Assembly (NCBI GenBank): GCA_025450555.1
Contig: JANWHF010000355.1
Location: 1 to 5,562 of the forward strand
Length of the DNA stretch: 5,562 bases
Direction: 5' to 3'
Source: Tepidisphaeraceae bacterium
GTDB taxonomy: Bacteria > Planctomycetota > Phycisphaerae > Tepidisphaerales > Tepidisphaeraceae
Both the position numbers and the translations under genes were made by a program. The notes below the pieces were generated by a model. The model was given only the letters and a program-made list of their open reading frames with translations, did no database searches and was not told the DNA's origin. Shown piece by piece: positions 4,922-5,562 of the stretch (position 1 is the first letter of the stretch; every line of letters starts with the position of its first letter).

Positions 4922-5175
4922 GACGGCCTCCGTGAATGATGCGCAATTGCTGCGTTCTGCGCATCTGTCGTGCAGTTCCCGCGGCGCGTTCAACGCGCAA
5001 ACGAACATTCGTGTTTCCGGAATGTTTCGTCGCGGAGACCGGACGACGACGCCCTGCCCACAATTCGACGTTCCTGGAAACGCAGATGTCGGTATTTGAG
5101 GATGCTAAACGTTCCAGGAGCGTATGCGAGTTCGTTCATCCCCGGCGGTCAGCCGCCCAACGAAGAGAGGTACCG
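4922..5175. other. Intergenic region upstream of the DGPF-family gene
   Basis: No convincing gene is seen. The notable content is a pair of ACGTTCCWGG direct repeats (5068-5077 and 5109-5118), which also form the exact inverted pair TCCTGGAA (5072-5079) and TTCCAGGA (5112-5119). They lie about 60-110 bases before the yciI-like start and could be an operator. No clear sigma-70 promoter was found for either flanking gene. Confidence 0.4.
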
Positions 5176-5562
5176 ATGCTCTACGCCATCCTCGCCTATC
5201 ACGTGGAAGCGGAAGTCTTGTCGTGGACGCCGGAGGAGGACGCCGCGCTGATGACCGACCTGCTTCGGGTCCATCACCGCCTCATCGAGGAGGGCCTCTT
5301 CGGTCCGGCTGCGCGTCTGGGCCCGACGAAAAAGGCCCTCACCCTGCGCGGTCCCGGCCCCGGCCTTGTCGTCGACGGCCCCTTTGCCGAGACCAAGGAA
5401 CAGTTGCTGGGCTTCTACACCATCGACTGCGCGACGGAAGAAGCCGCCATCGAGGCCGCGCGCGACCTGCGCCGCGCCAATCCAAATGCGGTTTACGAAA
5501 TCCGTCCGATGTCCCTTTATCTGCCGGGAGTGGCCTTCCCGCTCACCGAGGCCGAAACGGAC
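5176..5562 (+). CDS. YciI/DGPF-domain family protein (3' end outside window)
   Basis: The first 129 residues are present and no stop occurs before the edge. The sequence is a YCII-related (DGPF) domain: a beta strand MLYAILAYHV, a helix with RVHHRLIEEGLFG (31-43), then ARLGPTKKALTLR and the signature LVVDGPFAETKEQLLGFY (64-81), and a second helix ending in the closing strand YEIRPMSLY (107-115). The domain, usually about 110-120 residues, is essentially complete, so only a short tail should be missing. The ATG follows AGAGAGG (5164-5170) by 5 bases. Members form small ferredoxin-like dimers of poorly defined function. Many are encoded beside an ECF sigma factor of the DGPF-associated group (ECF42), so a sigma factor gene immediately downstream is a fair prediction. 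Family assignment is firm; the role is unknown. Confidence 0.85.
   Translation, partial: MLYAILAYHVEAEVLSWTPEEDAALMTDLLRVHHRLIEEGLFGPAARLGPTKKALTLRGPGPGLVVDGPFAETKEQLLGFYTIDCATEEAAIEAARDLRRANPNAVYEIRPMSLYLPGVAFPLTEAETD

Noticed and set aside
5076..5113. GGAAAC and CGTT as an ECF-sigma promoter for the DGPF gene
   Set aside because: The spacing between the two elements is about 28 bases, much longer than the 15-18 typical of ECF promoters.
1..5562. CRISPR array, transposase or integrase gene
   Set aside because: No regularly spaced repeats of CRISPR type and no recombinase-like protein were seen in any frame.

Overview
The window most resembles a chromosomal segment from Bradyrhizobium or a close relative (Bradyrhizobiaceae/Nitrobacteraceae, Alphaproteobacteria). 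The base composition is GC-rich, the proteins read like that lineage, and there is a 14-codon gene with an extended, near-perfect Shine-Dalgarno sequence that matches the published description of rreB, a small mRNA gene known from Bradyrhizobiaceae. The genus is inferred from reading the sequence, not from a database search.

Layout. The left edge (3-338, +) holds the C-terminal end of a LysR-type regulator. Right behind its stop is an exact 45-base copy (363-407) of the 3' half of a tRNA-Gly gene. The intact tRNA-Gly(UCC) lies 3.7 kb away at 4068-4141 (- strand). The two copies are direct repeats that run from the anticodon loop through the CCA end, which is the classic footprint of tyrosine-recombinase integration into a tRNA gene. 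Between them are three genes: a divergently transcribed winged-helix regulator with TolB-like and TPR regions (607-2178, -), a probable methanethiol S-methyltransferase mddA (2320-3096, +), and an alpha/beta hydrolase (3129-3953, +). There is no recombinase gene, so this looks like a minimal or decayed tRNA-associated islet.

The 126-base gap between the regulator and mddA contains four heptamers with a TCA core, phased at 11 bp. This is the arrangement expected for an OmpR/PhoB-type winged-helix protein, so the regulator probably controls itself and the mddA-hydrolase pair. The inferred output is methylation of methanethiol to dimethyl sulfide at the membrane, with a hydrolase of unknown substrate alongside.

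Right of the tRNA lies a self-contained small-mRNA gene, probably rreB. It has a sigma-70-like promoter (TTAACA, 17 bp, TATATT), a 17-nt Shine-Dalgarno complementary to the 16S rRNA 3' end, a GTG-started 14-residue ORF, and a strong intrinsic terminator. The predicted transcript is about 165 nt. Codons 7-9 of the ORF carry a copy of the anti-Shine-Dalgarno core that can pair with the gene's own Shine-Dalgarno, a possible built-in control device.

Beyond it, on the - strand, are a small hydrophobic protein (4458-4679) and a likely 61-residue hypothetical protein with a good ribosome binding site (4736-4921). At the right edge (+) is a YciI/DGPF-family protein that is almost complete but cut by the window end. 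DGPF proteins are often encoded next to ECF sigma factors.
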